Origin: Isoetes taiwanensis | Taxonomy: Eukaryota; Streptophyta; Lycopodiopsida; Isoetales; Isoetaceae | DNA length: 64,000 nt | Direction: 5' to 3' | Assembly: GCA_021234155.1 (NCBI GenBank) | Contig: JAJEKV010000032.1 | Coordinates: 9,864,099 to 9,928,098, forward strand | In this document: positions 21,916-33,760 of the stretch, piece by piece | Position numbering within the stretch: the first letter of the stretch is position 1 | Layout of the letters: each line of letters opens with the position of its first letter | The notes under the pieces: generated by a model | What the model was told of the DNA's origin: nothing | The model's input: the letters and a program-made list of their open reading frames with translations, nothing else | Databases searched by the model: none | Made by a program: the position numbers and the translations under genes

Positions 21916-21975
21916 TTACCTGCAACAACAGGTTTAGGCTAGTTACAATGAACATTCGAGTATATACTAGCATAA

Positions 21976-22195
21976 AAGCAACTTAGGTGCAATCTTGCCC
22001 ACGGAGCCAATCACGTCGTGACACATGGCATATTAAATTTACAGAATGTTGCATAAAAAATTAACTATGGCGAAGAACATCGTTCACTTGCATTCTGGCG
22101 TTTACCTTCCTCTTTACCTTCCATTCCGGTGTTTACCTTGCATTTTTCTTCTTTTACCTTGCATTCCAGATCGCAGAATTGCACCTAAGTTGCTT
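21976..22195. mobile_element. candidate 220-bp MITE
   Basis: An 18-bp perfect inverted pair bounds it: AAGCAACTTAGGTGCAAT at 21976-21993 and ATTGCACCTAAGTTGCTT at 22178-22195. The interior has no coding potential. Flanks were not resolvable into a target duplication. Confidence 0.45.
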
Positions 22196-22199
22196 CCAT

Positions 22200-22770
22200 G
22201 TTATAGGAGTGGCAATCTACTTGCCATTCCTGGGATATAGATTGCCACTCCTGGAATGTCAACAAGGCTCCGCGCTTCGCATGTCGCCCTATTTCCATCC
22301 CACGAATGACCCTTATTTCCATCCCAGTGATGGCAAGTAGATTGCCATTCCTCTACTTGCCATTCCTGTATACATATAGACAAAATATTGCCCTTTAACC
22401 AAAAATCCATTCAAAAAATAAAAAATTCAAGCCAATCCGGCGAGGATATTTATATTTTTCGAAAAATTTAACGTGTGCGAAAAAACGATTGCTGAACGAA
22501 CTCTATTCGTCAACTAACAAGAGTGTGAAGAATGCGGGATGCCTGGACGGTCCCAAGTATCAGTACATTTCTCTATTTTAGCAAAGCCAGGTACTTAGTC
22601 ACAGCTTTTGACCAACAAAATTGGTAATACTTGTTGAAGCTTTTGCCGTAACTAGAATACCTTGAGTTATGGTAGATTTGTTAGTTATTATTTTTTGCAA
22701 TTACTGCATTGTGAGACCTGCAGAAGATGTGTGCTTTCTGGTTTTCACAGCTAAGTAAACTGGGCGCTCC
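22200..22770. other. upstream region of the PPR gene with TGCCATTCC repeats
   Basis: Between 22210 and 22370 the words TTGCCATTCCTG, TTGCCACTCCTGG and GGCAAGTAGATTGCCA recur in both orientations, forming several small inverted pairs. The segment from about 22400 to 22770 should hold the promoter and leader of the PPR gene. A TTTTCACAG acceptor-like site at 22742-22750, followed 21 bases later by ATG, allows an upstream non-coding exon. Confidence 0.4.
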
Positions 22771-25700
22771 ATGGCTATGGTCTTAACTAAATCATGCGTT
22801 GTTCATGGACAATGCATCGTTATAGAACCGCTTAAAACTGACCTAAATTCTACCTCCAAGTCTAGAATTTGCTCCAGACACCTGTTTCAGAAAGGGCCCA
22901 CTGTTGGCAGTTTCTGGAACGTCAAAACGCTATCTGACAGGGATGGATTGGAAAAGGCAAGAGAAGCATTGGTTCTCATGGAACCAGGGTCTCCATCGCA
23001 TTTTGACACATGCCTTTGTCTCCTGCAGATATGCAACAAGGCAAAGTTTCTACCAATAGGAAAGCAGGTCCATGCCCACATTATCAGACGACGCGTGAAA
23101 CTAAATATTTTTCTGAATAACAATCTAATTAACATGTATGCAAAGTGTGGCAGCATAGAAGATGCTTGTCAAGTATTTCAAGTTATGCATGCATTAAACG
23201 TAATCACATGGACCACCATAATTACATCTTATGCCCAAGAGAGACATGGTGCTGGGGCGCTTGTGTTGTTTAAGAATATGCAGCAAGAGGGAGTGAAATC
23301 AGATAAAGTGACTTTCGTTAGTATCTTGAATGCATGTGCCTTAATTGTCTCTTTTGACCAAGGGAAGCAAATCCATGCCAATGTTCTTAGAAGTGGATGT
23401 GGGTCTGACATTTCAGTGTTTAATGCTCTAGTCAGTTTGTATGTTAAATGTGGGAGAATAAAGGATGCCCGCAAAATTTTTGATAGAACGCCTACGCGTG
23501 ATTTAGTATCATGGAGTGCAATGATCACAGGATATGTTCAAGACGAAGATAGCAATGAAGCTGTTATGCTTTATGAGCAAATCCAGCAAGAGGGCATACA
23601 ACCAGATAAAACAATATTTATCAGCCTTTTATGTGCTTGCACTTCAGACATAGGACTTGCTGAACAAGGAAGACGAGTTCATAGTCATGTCTTGAGAGCT
23701 GAGTTACAGGGAGATGTATTTGTTGGGAGCAGTCTTATCAACATGTATGTTAAACATGGACGCATTCAAAATGCTTTCCTGGCCTTTTCCATGCTTCCCA
23801 TAAAAAATGTTGTGTCATGGAATGCTATGATTTCAGGATATGGCCAAATTGAAGATGGTTTCAGCGGGCTTGAGCTCTTTAGGCAAATGCAGCAAGAAGA
23901 AATACAACCAAGCAAAACTACATTTGTTAATGTTTTGAGCACATGTACGAGTTGTTTAGCTATTGGAAGATGGGTGCATGCACTCATACTTAGAGGTGCT
24001 CATGAGACAGATGCATTTGTTGCCAGTTCTATCATTGACATGTATGGAAAATTGGGAAGCATTGGAAATGCCCGTGACATATTTGATAGGATGCATACTC
24101 TGGGTGTTGTGCTATGGAATACGATGATAACAGCCTATGTCCACCAGGGGGATGGCAAGGAGGCTTTCAAGCTATTTGCTAGACTGGAGCAAGTTGGTCC
24201 AAAAGCTAACGAGGTTACCTTTGTTGCCGCTTTAAGTGCATGTGCCAGTATGTTGGCCTTGCATTTGGGGAAGAAAGTGCATGCCTCTGTCATGTATTCT
24301 AAATGTGGATCACATAATATTGTCATGAATAGTTTGATAGACATGTATGCAAAATGTGACATAGAGGGTTGCTTTTTCATCTTTGTTACAATGCACACAC
24401 CTGATTTGATTTCTTGGAATGCAATGATTTCAGGGTATGCACGGAAGGGGCAGAATACTGTTGTCCTTCACTTGCTTGAAAGAATGCAACAGGAAGGCAT
24501 GCAACCAAATGAATCAACTTATGTTAATATACTTAGTGTAGTTAAGAGTTGGGCCCTGGATCAGGGAAAATATATTCATGCCCGTATTCTGAGATCTGGA
24601 CTAGAACAAGATATACTTGTGACAAATATTCTTGTTGATATGTATGGAAAATCTGGAAGCATGGAAGATGCCTACCATGTCTTCAACGTGATGGCAGTGC
24701 ATGATGTGATATCATGGAACTCAATGATTACGGGATATAGCTATGGTAATAGAAAAGACGCTCTTTGTTTCTTTTGGCGAATGCATGAAAGTTCTGTAAA
24801 GCCTAATGAGATCACTTTGATAAGTGTGCTAAGTACATGTGCTAATGAAGCATGTTTAGAAGCTGGCAAGCAGATTCATGCAGCCATCTTGGGAACTGAA
24901 CATGCAGAAGGTGCCCCTATCATTGGTAGTATTATTGACATGTATGTAAAATGTGGTGACAGCAGAACTGCCCATGAGCTGTTTGATGGCATGCCGGTAA
25001 GAGATCTTTACTTATGGGGGATAATCATATCAGCATACATGAAGCAAGGCAATTCCAAAGAAGCCTTAAACTTACTTGAACATATGCAACAGCTAGGTGC
25101 AATGCCAATCGGAATTGATTTTGTAGGGATGCTGAATGCCTGTGGTGTTGCTAGGGACCTGAGACTTGGTAAGCTCTTGCATGAAGAGATTGTAAAAGCT
25201 GGATGTGAGTTAGATATTTTTGTTAGTAGTGCCCTTGTTGAGATGTATGCTAAGTGTGGAAGCATTGGAGAAGCTCGGCAATTGTTTGACAGAATGCCTG
25301 TACGAGATGCCGTATCGTGGAATGGAATAATTGCTGGTTATGTACAGCATGGGGAAGGGAAAGAGGCCCTTGATCTTTTCAGACTTATGGAAGAACAGGA
25401 TGTAAAGCCTGACAAGTTCACCTGCACGACCGTGCTGAATGCATCTGCCAATCTCTCAGCTCTTGAAGAGGGGGTTAGGATTCATGCTTTGGTCTTAGAA
25501 GTTGGCTTTGAGACTGATATGTTTGTGGCTAGTTCATTGGTTGACATGTATGCCAAATGTGGTTGCATACAGAAAGCTAGACTAATTTTTGATAACATGA
25601 TTGCACCAGATATTATTGCTTGGAATGTAATGATTTCAGCATATTCTCAGCATGGTATGGCAAAAGATGCCCTGAAACTCTTTCATAAAATGCATGTTAA

Positions 25701-25980
25701 AGGTGTTAGAGCAACTGCAGTCACCTTTATTTCCATTCTGTTTGCCTGCAGCCATGCATACTTTCTCGATCAAGGCTGTCAATATTTTCATTCGTTATGC
25801 GGTGATCATGCTATTTTGCCCATATGTGAGCACTATGCATGCATAGTGGACATTCTTGGACGTGCAGGATACCTGGATGAGGCAATGGATTTTCTAAAGG
25901 CAATGCCGTATCAGCCAAAAACCTCAATCTATATGTCCTTTCTTGGCGCATCTAGATTACATAAACTTGGCGCAAGCTAA
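22771..25980 (+). CDS. PLS-class pentatricopeptide repeat protein
   Basis: An intact 1069-codon frame without introns. Residues 1-75 lack repeats and may form an organelle transit peptide. From there to about residue 1040 run roughly nine P-L-S triplets of ~35-residue motifs, recognisable by 'VSWNAMISGY', 'F.RMQQEG..P...TF', 'GK.IHA.I', 'DMYAKCGSI..A..VF'. PPR proteins of this class bind organellar RNA in a sequence-specific way and commonly direct C-to-U editing. The protein ends at 'KAMPYQPKTSIYMSFLGASRLHK', just inside the E motif, so E, E+ and DYW domains are missing. Either the tail was lost by mutation or it relies on a partner supplying the deaminase. Start chosen at 22771 because a TAG and frame breaks lie upstream. 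Confidence 0.9.
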   Translation: MAMVLTKSCVVHGQCIVIEPLKTDLNSTSKSRICSRHLFQKGPTVGSFWNVKTLSDRDGLEKAREALVLMEPGSPSHFDTCLCLLQICNKAKFLPIGKQVHAHIIRRRVKLNIFLNNNLINMYAKCGSIEDACQVFQVMHALNVITWTTIITSYAQERHGAGALVLFKNMQQEGVKSDKVTFVSILNACALIVSFDQGKQIHANVLRSGCGSDISVFNALVSLYVKCGRIKDARKIFDRTPTRDLVSWSAMITGYVQDEDSNEAVMLYEQIQQEGIQPDKTIFISLLCACTSDIGLAEQGRRVHSHVLRAELQGDVFVGSSLINMYVKHGRIQNAFLAFSMLPIKNVVSWNAMISGYGQIEDGFSGLELFRQMQQEEIQPSKTTFVNVLSTCTSCLAIGRWVHALILRGAHETDAFVASSIIDMYGKLGSIGNARDIFDRMHTLGVVLWNTMITAYVHQGDGKEAFKLFARLEQVGPKANEVTFVAALSACASMLALHLGKKVHASVMYSKCGSHNIVMNSLIDMYAKCDIEGCFFIFVTMHTPDLISWNAMISGYARKGQNTVVLHLLERMQQEGMQPNESTYVNILSVVKSWALDQGKYIHARILRSGLEQDILVTNILVDMYGKSGSMEDAYHVFNVMAVHDVISWNSMITGYSYGNRKDALCFFWRMHESSVKPNEITLISVLSTCANEACLEAGKQIHAAILGTEHAEGAPIIGSIIDMYVKCGDSRTAHELFDGMPVRDLYLWGIIISAYMKQGNSKEALNLLEHMQQLGAMPIGIDFVGMLNACGVARDLRLGKLLHEEIVKAGCELDIFVSSALVEMYAKCGSIGEARQLFDRMPVRDAVSWNGIIAGYVQHGEGKEALDLFRLMEEQDVKPDKFTCTTVLNASANLSALEEGVRIHALVLEVGFETDMFVASSLVDMYAKCGCIQKARLIFDNMIAPDIIAWNVMISAYSQHGMAKDALKLFHKMHVKGVRATAVTFISILFACSHAYFLDQGCQYFHSLCGDHAILPICEHYACIVDILGRAGYLDEAMDFLKAMPYQPKTSIYMSFLGASRLHKLGAS

Positions 25981-26167
25981 GCCTAGGACTGTGTGGAAGG
26001 AAAGAAACATTGGGTTTGTTTTGAGCTCCAAATGTTCACAGTATAACTTACATAAAATGGACCATATCCTAATGTCACCTGAAATGTCAAATCTTCTTTT
26101 TCTACCATGGTGCCTACTTTAGGATAAGAGCTCTTCGCTAATCAAAGCAGACAATTAGGACAAGCAC

Positions 26168-26392
26168 TATTGGAATTGATATAATTCCATGTTGACAAGA
26201 AGTGACAATTGTCACGTGTCTTCTTTCGTTAACCTCAGTTGTTATGGTTAGGCCCCTGTACTGGTTCAGTTCCTTAGTTTAGGAGACACCTTCGGGCGGT
26301 GGAGTGTTTCCTTTTTGGGTTCCTCATTGTATAAGTTCTGTTGCAATTGTATAGAATCGTGTGTTCTTTTGCGTGCCAATTTCGTGTAAACA
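26168..26392 (+). repeat. 5' LTR of the old copia
   Basis: About 225 bp, aligned to 35521-35657 over its first ~140 bp. It ends GTGTAAACA, five bases before the primer site. It starts 188 bp downstream of the PPR stop codon. Confidence 0.75.
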
Positions 26393-26397
26393 GAATG

Positions 26398-26409
26398 TGG
26401 TATCAGAGC
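26398..26409 (+). promoter_or_regulatory. primer binding site (tRNA-Met type)
   Basis: TGGTATCAGAGC, an exact match to the site used by many plant copia elements. Confidence 0.85.
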
Positions 26410-26429
26410 AGCACGATTTCTCTAGGTAA

Positions 26430-27557
26430 AGCTCTGTGTGAGCTTCAAGCAAAGATGGGTAGGGTTGAGAAACTTTCTCATTCTAATGCTTTACTGGTTC
26501 ATCAAAGTTCGAGGCAAATTGGCCGAGAATGGGCTATGGATTGTCTCAGGTGATGAACCTAAGTCCGTAGTTGTTAGGGAAGCTTGAATTACTAGATACA
26601 GAAGCAGACAAGCAGCATTTGCAAGTTGGATACAAATCAAGAATAGGCTTATGAAATATTTGGACGACAATTTGCAGCCTTGCAGCTTCAGCTTCAGGGA
26701 ATGAAAAAGGTCCCTGATAATGACTTGATTGCTGGAGCTCTGCTTTTAGGACTGATTTCAACTCACGATAATGTTAAGAATTTGGTTGGCCTCTCTAAAC
26801 ATGTTCAACTTGAATGGGCTTGCCATCAAATTCTTTATGGAGGAAATCAATCAAGGAGGACCTAAGAAAGTTGGAAGTAAGGAATGACATGCATTAATTG
26901 CACTAATTGAAAAGCAAGACAGAGGTGAAACTAGGAAGTGATATAACTGCAATAAACATGGACATTTAGCAAAAGATTGTTCAGAACTAGACAAGAGAAA
27001 ACGAAAACAGAATTTAGCTGACAAAGAAGAGTCAAAGAAGAAGAGAGAATATTCTCACGGGCACAATGCATCAAAATCTGGTGAATCATCTCATTTAGAT
27101 GATAGTGACAGCAGTGGCTCCATGATATTGCAAGAGCTTTTGTTGCAGATGCATAGGATGGCCACAAAACCAATCTTCTCTCCAAGATAAGTTCTTGGCT
27201 CCTTGGTTATGTTCATTGGATAGTACTCTTTGTCCTTAAATCTGCATGTTCAGATGAAGAAGATCCGGGTATATGTCAGATGCAGTTAGCTTTATATTAG
27301 ATTATTCTCAAGGGATGGGGTAATTGGATTCGGGGCTAGTGACCACATGACTAGCAAACATAAATTCTTTGAGAACTGAGAATTTGGTGGCGACAGAAGA
27401 TTGGTAAAAGGATATTAAGCAAGGAATTGGAGTTGTGAATAAACTTACCAACTGGAAAGATCCAGCATCAAAGGAATTGGAGTTGTGACATTAAACTTAC
27501 CAATTGGAAAGATCCAACTCAAAGTGACCTTATACAGACCAGACCTTAGTGAACTTG
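26430..27557 (+). pseudogene. gag and protease remnant of the old copia
   Basis: A zinc knuckle survives as 'YNCNKHGHLAKDCSELD' (26940-26992), with its first cysteine codon changed to a stop-containing sequence. The protease segment near 27330-27380 reads 'SGASDHMTSKHKFFEN' after a one-base loss (family D-S-G-A-S-H). A ~50-bp segment (GGAATTGGAGTTGTGA...) is present twice at 27421-27525. The last residues before the nested element, 'TLYRPDLSELDI', continue directly after it at 32792. Confidence 0.7.
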
Positions 27558-27562
27558 ATATC

Positions 27563-27757
27563 TGTTAGCAAGACACATGTCACTATTCATAGATGACTAG
27601 GCATGCCACCTAGGTGTTGCTGACATGGCTCTCATATAAAGCCATACTCATGCTTCATTGTTATTCATTCAGAGTTCACTCACTAGACTAGCTAGATCGT
27701 CTATCTCATTCTATCCTTGCAGAGTCTTCACCCTATTCATATTCTGTCATATCTTCA
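27563..27757 (+). repeat. 5' LTR of the nested copia
   Basis: 195 bp, TGTTAG...CTTCA, with a TATA-like CATATAAAGCC at about 27634. Matches 32590-32791 except for five substitutions and one short duplication. Confidence 0.95.
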
Positions 27758-27769
27758 TGGTATCAGAGC
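27758..27769 (+). promoter_or_regulatory. primer binding site (tRNA-Met type)
   Basis: TGGTATCAGAGC immediately after the LTR end with no spacer. Confidence 0.9.
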
Positions 27770-28120
27770 TTAATGCAAGGAGGAATTGAGTGCCGAATCC
27801 TAGCAGGTGGGATCAGAACGACTTTTCCTTTTTCGGGTCTGATCAGGAGGAATTCGAATCGATTCAAATTCGAATTTGAATCGTTGGTTAAAATCGTTGG
27901 TTGAAATAAAGTTTCGTCAACTTTTAGGGCAAATTTTAGGGCTGGATGTCATCCACGTCACCTAAAATATTTTTAGCTTGCCGGATTCTCTCCTTTTTTT
28001 GACGTTTGGTCAAAACTCCGTGAAGAACATCCGATGACAATTCTTTGATCCCTCAATCCGTGCCTCCTTCTTGGCTCTGTTCAATTTGAACTGGTTGGAT
28101 CTGCATTCTTTTCACCACAA

Positions 28121-30518
28121 ATGGCTACAGATGCCAATCCTTGGAAATATTTTATTCACCCTGTGTTAGATATTGACAATTATTTCACATGGCGAGATGC
28201 CTTTGAGACCAATCTTAATTTGAGAGGTTTGAGAGCTGTTTTTCAACCCAAATGGAACCCTACTTCACCTGATGATTTGGAAAAGGATTTCATGGCTTTG
28301 AATCATCTCAAAGCCATGTATTTGTCCAGATTTTCAGAGAGATATTCGAGGGTATACAACTTTTACACTAGCATTTGATTTTTTGCATAAGAATTGCATT
28401 CATAAGAATTGCATTCAGGCAGGTGAAGGTCAGCAACTTGGTATTCAAAGCCAAATGGATAATCTCAGGTTGGAAACTTGCACTAATATGCGAGATTATC
28501 TGCAACAATTGAAAGCATTGAAGGAAAAATTGCTTGCTGCAGGTGGTACTGTATCAGATTTGTCTCTCATCCAGTATGCGCTCAAAGGTCTGCCTCGTGA
28601 GTATCAAAGTGTCTCTGATTATTACAAGCTCCAAGATAAGATCACTATCTCTTTCAATCACCTTCAACTGAAACTTGTAGATGCTGAACAAGGTCATAAA
28701 AGATATGATCAAATGGAAGCTAGTTTCTATTCTAGAACTAGGCTTTCTTCACCTCCTGTTACTCCTTTAGTTGTTGCATCTGGATCTACTTCTTCTTCCC
28801 CTTCCCATGAGGCTGCTGAGGAAGCAAAATCAGGCTCCAAATCTGGATCTAAGCAACCCTTCAGTTGCTTTTACTGTGGTAAAAAGGGTCATGTTAAGCG
28901 TGATTGCAGAAAGCTTCTAAAAGATATGGCCGAATTTTTAAAACACAAGGAGGCCAAACCAAAAGGTGCAGATTCAACTATTTTGAGTGCAGTAGATGCA
29001 CATGTTTCCCATGTTGATTTGGAGGAGGCAGAATTACAGTTCCTCAATGTCGCTGCAGAGAATTTACAGCCACGAACTTGGCTTATTGATTCCGGGGCCA
29101 CCAAGCATTTGCCAGGCCAATCGAATGATTTCCAGACTCTTCATTCGTATGACAAAACAGTGGTAAAAATGGCCGATGGAAATATTGCTAAATCTACTGC
29201 AAAAGGTGATGTATCTATTCCTACCAAACATTGTCTTTCTCTCAAAATTAAAGACGTCATTCTAGTGCCTGGATTACTTGTGAACTTACTTAGTGTAAGT
29301 GAGTTTGATCGAAAGATGGGCTATTCAGTGCTATTCTCGGGTGGGTATGTTCACATTCTTCATAAAAATCCTTTGGATTTTGTTGATCTTCAACTTTTGG
29401 GCCCTATAGCCAATGGTCATCTAAACGAGGAAGGCTTGTATATTTTGGATTCTACTTCACAACAAAAAGGAGTATCATGTGAATCATCACTTGCTGTTGC
29501 TGCTGTTCCAAGAACACAGGAATCATTATGGCATGCAAGATTCGGACATATTCATCTTCCAGCTCTAGTTTCAGCCTCAAAATTGAATATGGTTCAAGGC
29601 ATGCCTACACTTACCACCAAGGACTTGAAATGTGCTGCATGTAGTCTTGGAAAGCAAGTACAAGCATCTTATCCATCACAAGCTGAATTTCGAGCCCAAC
29701 AACCGTTGGAACTACTCCATACAGACATATGTCATCTCCCTCTCGAATCACTGGCTGGTAACAGGTATTTCCTTGTCATAGTGGATGATTTTAGTAGATA
29801 TACATGGGTTTTTCCAATCAAATTCAAGTCTCAAGCTCTTGCTATCTTCAAAACCTTTAGTCTGCAAATTGAAAATGAATTATCTACTACTATTAAAGCT
29901 CTTCGATCTGATAATGCGGAGGAGTATATCTCTAATGAATTTCAGACCTATCTTCAGTCCAAAGGGATCCATAGAGAGTTGATTGTGCCTTACGCTCACT
30001 CTCAAAATGGAGTAGCGGAACGAAAGAATAGAACCCTTATGAATTTGGCTCGCAGCATGCTCAAATATAAAGAGTTACCTCCAAAACTTTGGGCTGAGGC
30101 AGTTCTAACTGCGGCTTATTTGTGTAACAGGGCTCCCACCCAGGCCATCAACTTTAAGACACCTTTTGAGGCTCTGTATGGAATGAAGCCAGATGTGTCT
30201 AATCTAAGGGTTTTTGGCTGCCTAGGATTTGCTAGTGTTCCTCGCGAATTACTGCAAAAACAGGGCAAGTTAGCTGACAGGGCCATAAAAGTGATTTTTA
30301 TTGGATATCCAAGCAACATGAAAGGATGGCGATGCTTTGACCCTGTTACTGCCGTGTGTTTGCCTCTAGAAGCATGCACTTTCTTGAGGATGCAGTCTAC
30401 TCTAAGGAGTTTTATCATCCTAACAACACTGATTATGCCAAAGTCATCATCAACACTTTTGATATTAACCATGACACTCAAGCCAGCCAACCTGCAGGTC
30501 TTCTCATATGGTTCATAA
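28121..30518 (+). pseudogene. copia gag, protease and integrase (frameshifted)
   Basis: Gag starts at ATG 28121 (MATDANPWKYFIHP). The frame breaks at TGA 28376-28378 and resumes at 28383. It then reads a gag block with 'GIQSQMDNLRLETCTNMRDY', a CCHC knuckle CFYCGKKGHVKRDC (about 28867-28908), the protease motif 'WLIDSGATKHL', and 'LWHARFGHIHLPAL' (pre-integrase). The integrase follows with catalytic D in LLHTDICHLP, D in RSDNAEEYI, and E in NGVAERKNRT. After about 30355 the frame shifts again. A 15-bp tandem duplication (CATAAGAATTGCATT) sits at 28386-28415 beside the first break. Confidence 0.9.
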
Positions 30519-32630
30519 TGGTGGCATTTCATCTACTTCTGTTGTACCTTCCATTGTTGCAAGCCCTTCACATGCTGCTGCTACTCCTAGTGTTGCAAGC
30601 TCTTCCAGTACTCCTGATACTCCAACTGTTGTTGCAGCAAATAGAGCAGATCGTGCAGATGCTTATGCAGACTATGAACCCCTTGAATATCACGAGCCCA
30701 TTGCAGATGAAGATAGTGAAGAGTATGAGTCTGATTCACATTCATTTGAGCTGCCCATTCCTGAACCACAGCAGGAGGCAATAGTTCCCGATCTTCCCTT
30801 GCTTAGAAGATCTGCGAGAATTGCCGAGTTACAGCCTATTGACTACTCAGAAGATGGCTCTTCTAAAGTTACCTGTAACTATGCTCTTATGACCAAGGTC
30901 TTATCAGCTGAAGTTGATCCTGTTAATCATGTTCAAGCGATGAAAGAACCACACTGGGTTGCAGCAATGGAAGACGAATTATCCATGTTACATAACCAAG
31001 GTACATGGGAGCTGGTTCCTAAACCAACAGGGAAAAATATAATTGGAACTAGGGTATTCAAAACAAAGTACCATGCTGATGGTACTCTTTCTAAGCACAA
31101 AGCAAGGCTGGTTGCAAAAGGGTTCAGTCAAAAAGAAGGGTTTGATTATCATGATGTGTTTGCTCCAGTTGTCAAGTTAGACACACTTAAAGCGCAAAAA
31201 GGCTGGCCTCTCTATCAAATGGATTTCAAATCCGCCTTTTTGAATGGAGATCTAGAAGAGGAACTTTACATGTTTCAACCACCAGGCTTTAAAGATAAAG
31301 AGCATCCAACTTAGGTGTGCAAATTGAAAAAGAGCCTGTATGGCCTCAGACAAGCTCCGCGCTGCTGGAATCAGAAAATCAATGCATTTCTCTTGTGTCT
31401 TGGTTACCAGAGATCTAGAGCAGACCCGAGCCTTTAAGAGATCTAGAGCAGACCCGAGCCTTTATTTCATGTCCACTGATTCTCAAGTTAGTGTGCTCCT
31501 TCTCTATGTTGATGACACGGTTATGACAGGGGATGCAGGTTATGACAGGGGATGCAGATTCTATTGTTTCTCATACTAAGAAAGCACTTACAGAAAACTT
31601 TGAAGTAACAGATTTTGGCCTAATGCATTATTGTTTGGGAATGGAAATTTGGCAAGGTGCTCAAAGCATTCATCTCACTCAGCAGAAGTACACCACTGAA
31701 CTTCTTGAGAAGTTTCATATGGCAGATTGCAAAGCATCATCCACTCCGTTTGAGGTAGGTTGCACTCTAACTCTAGAGTCCAACCATCTCGATGTTGATG
31801 CCACTCTTTACAGACAGCTAATTGGGGCTTTACTTTATCTTACCAACACTAGGCCAGATTTGGTATATGCTGTTGCAGTCCTTACTAGGTTTATGCATCA
31901 TCCTAAAGTACCGCATTGGAAAGCAGCTAAACGAGTTCTCCATTACCTCAAAGGTACTCAAAGTGAAGGAGTCCTATATACCAAAGTTGATCATCCTACT
32001 CTTATGTTGTTCTCAGATTCTGATATGGCATCTACAGATCTTGAGAAAAGAAAATACATTACTGGATTTGTTTCCTTTCTTGGAGGCAATCCTATTAGTT
32101 GGGGATCTAAAAAGCAAAAGACAAACAACATCAGTACTACTGAGGCTGAACTCAAGGCCTTGGTTACAACAGTACAAGAGATGCGCTGGTTGGTTCACTT
32201 ATATGAAAATTTGGGCTGTCCACTCAAACCTGCAACCATTTACTGTGATAACAGGGGAGCCATTGCTCATGCCAAAGACTACAAGATGCATCTGCTTATC
32301 AAGCATATGGATATCAAACTGTGGTTTGTCAAAGAGCAGCTTCAAAATGGATATCTCTTGCTGTCTTACTGCTCTACCAAACATCAAGTTGCTGATGGGT
32401 TCACAAAACCTCTTGGAGGACATCAATTCCGTCAGATGAAGCAGCTCTTGCATTCTTGCATGTTCTGCCCCATGCTCATTCTCAGGGGGATCATAGTATT
32501 TCTTTTCTCTAAAGCCTCTCCCTCGGGAGGTTTTTTTGTTTGTTCTCTGTTTCTGTTTTTTCAGTTCAGTCCTGTTAGTCATCAGGGGATGTTAGAAAGA
32601 CACATGTCACATGTCACTATTCATAGATGA
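30508..32630 (+). pseudogene. copia reverse transcriptase and RNase H (frameshifted)
   Basis: RT begins 'WVAAMEDELSMLHNQGTWEL' (30508 frame), continues 'KARLVAKGFSQKEGFDYHDVF' in part, then 'YQMDFKSAFLNGDLEEELYM' (first catalytic D). A TAG at 31312-31314 precedes 'VCKLKKSLYGLRQAPRCW'. The catalytic LLLYVDD lies at about 31499-31520. RNase H follows with 'SDSDMASTDLEKRKYITGF', 'ISTTEAEL' and 'DGFTKPLGG'. Two tandem duplications (28 bp at 31409-31464, 19 bp at 31519-31556) break the frame, and about 20 residues appear lost after 'VVKLDTL'. Confidence 0.9.
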
Positions 32631-32791
32631 CTAGGCATGCCACCTAGGTGTTGCTGACATGGCTCTCCTATAAAGCCATAGTCATGCTTCATTGTTATTC
32701 ATTCAGAGTTCACTCACTAGACTAGCTAGATCGTCTATCTCATTCTATCCTTGCAGAGTCTTCATCCTATTCATATTCAGTCATATCTTCA
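32590..32791 (+). repeat. 3' LTR of the nested copia
   Basis: 202 bp. It carries a 7-bp tandem duplication (ACATGTC, 32602-32615) absent from the 5' LTR, which explains the length difference exactly. Confidence 0.95.
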
Positions 32792-32806
32792 ATATCTATA
32801 TCAAAG

Positions 32807-33760
32807 ATGGATGAAGCTCAATTGTTTGTTAACTTTGGGAATAGGCAATGCATTGTGAAAGACAAGCAACGGAAAGGAGAAGGATGCTTGTATAAGCTTA
32901 GTTCATGCACATCTTATTCAACTGCTTTAAATGCTATATTTGGAAATGAGAATCAGGTCTGGCATGAAAGTTTAGGTCATGCCAATTTCCAATTCTTAAG
33001 GCAAATGAGAGATAAGAAGTTTGTGAAGGGTCTGACCAAAATTAAAGCACTATCCAAGGGTTGTGCACTTGGCAAACTTAGCAGGAAAACTTATGGGAAG
33101 CAAAAGGGAAAACGAGCTAAGTCTCTACTTGAACTTGTCCACATGGACCTTTGGGGTGCTGCACAAGTTACCCCTATTGGTGGCTCCGGTTGTTTCTCGC
33201 TCATAGTCGACGTTTTTACAAGGAAAAACTGGTGTATTTTCTGAAATACAAACCAGACTCTTCTGAATATTTTAAATATTGAAAGGCTATTGTAGAATCC
33301 TACACAAAGCAAGAGGTTCAAAACTCTCAGGATTGACCAGGGAGGGGAATTCAATAGCAGCGAGTTGCATCATTTTTACAGCGCTTTGGAATGCTTTGAA
33401 ATGTCAGTGGCACACAAGCTCAGCAAAACGGAGTAGTGGAGCGCAAGAACATGCCCTTGCATTATCAAAATGCATTGACCACAAATTTTGGGCTGAGGTT
33501 GTCCATATAGCTGTCCAAATCATAAACCCTACTAAGGCAGTACCCCATTGTGTTCCCAAGGAGGCCTGAACTGGCGAGAAGCCTGATGTTACAACTTCAA
33601 GTATTTGGATGCATTGCCTACGCTTATTTGTCCAATGCAAATCTGGTAAACTTTCCAACTGGGCTCTAATACGTATGTTTGTGGGCTATGGGAAACCATC
33701 AAACGATATAAACTGTATGTCCCAGCCACTAAAAAGATGATATTAGGAGTGTAGTCTTTA
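32807..33760 (+). pseudogene. integrase remnant of the old copia
   Basis: Resumes the interrupted element: 'VWHESLGHANFQFLRQM' (pre-integrase), 'CALGKLSRKTYGKQKG', then 'LLELVHMDLWGAAQVTPIGG' with the first integrase D. A frameshift at about 33240 leads into pieces resembling 'NGVVERKN' (near 33430, garbled) and 'FWAEVVHIAVQIINPTKAV' (33489-33545). Clearly dead. Confidence 0.75.

Larger units (their letters stand above)
27563..32791 (+). mobile_element. nested Ty1/copia element (5.2 kb, full length)
   Basis: Flanked by the 5-bp target duplication ATATC (27558-27562 and 32792-32796). LTRs are 27563-27757 (195 bp) and 32590-32791 (202 bp), starting TGTTAG and ending TCTTCA. By eye they differ at five substitutions plus a 7-bp tandem duplication in the right copy, so insertion is fairly recent relative to its host element. 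A primer site (TGGTATCAGAGC) follows the left LTR and a short purine run (CAGGGGA) precedes the right one. The pol order protease-integrase-RT-RNase H defines copia. Confidence 0.95.
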
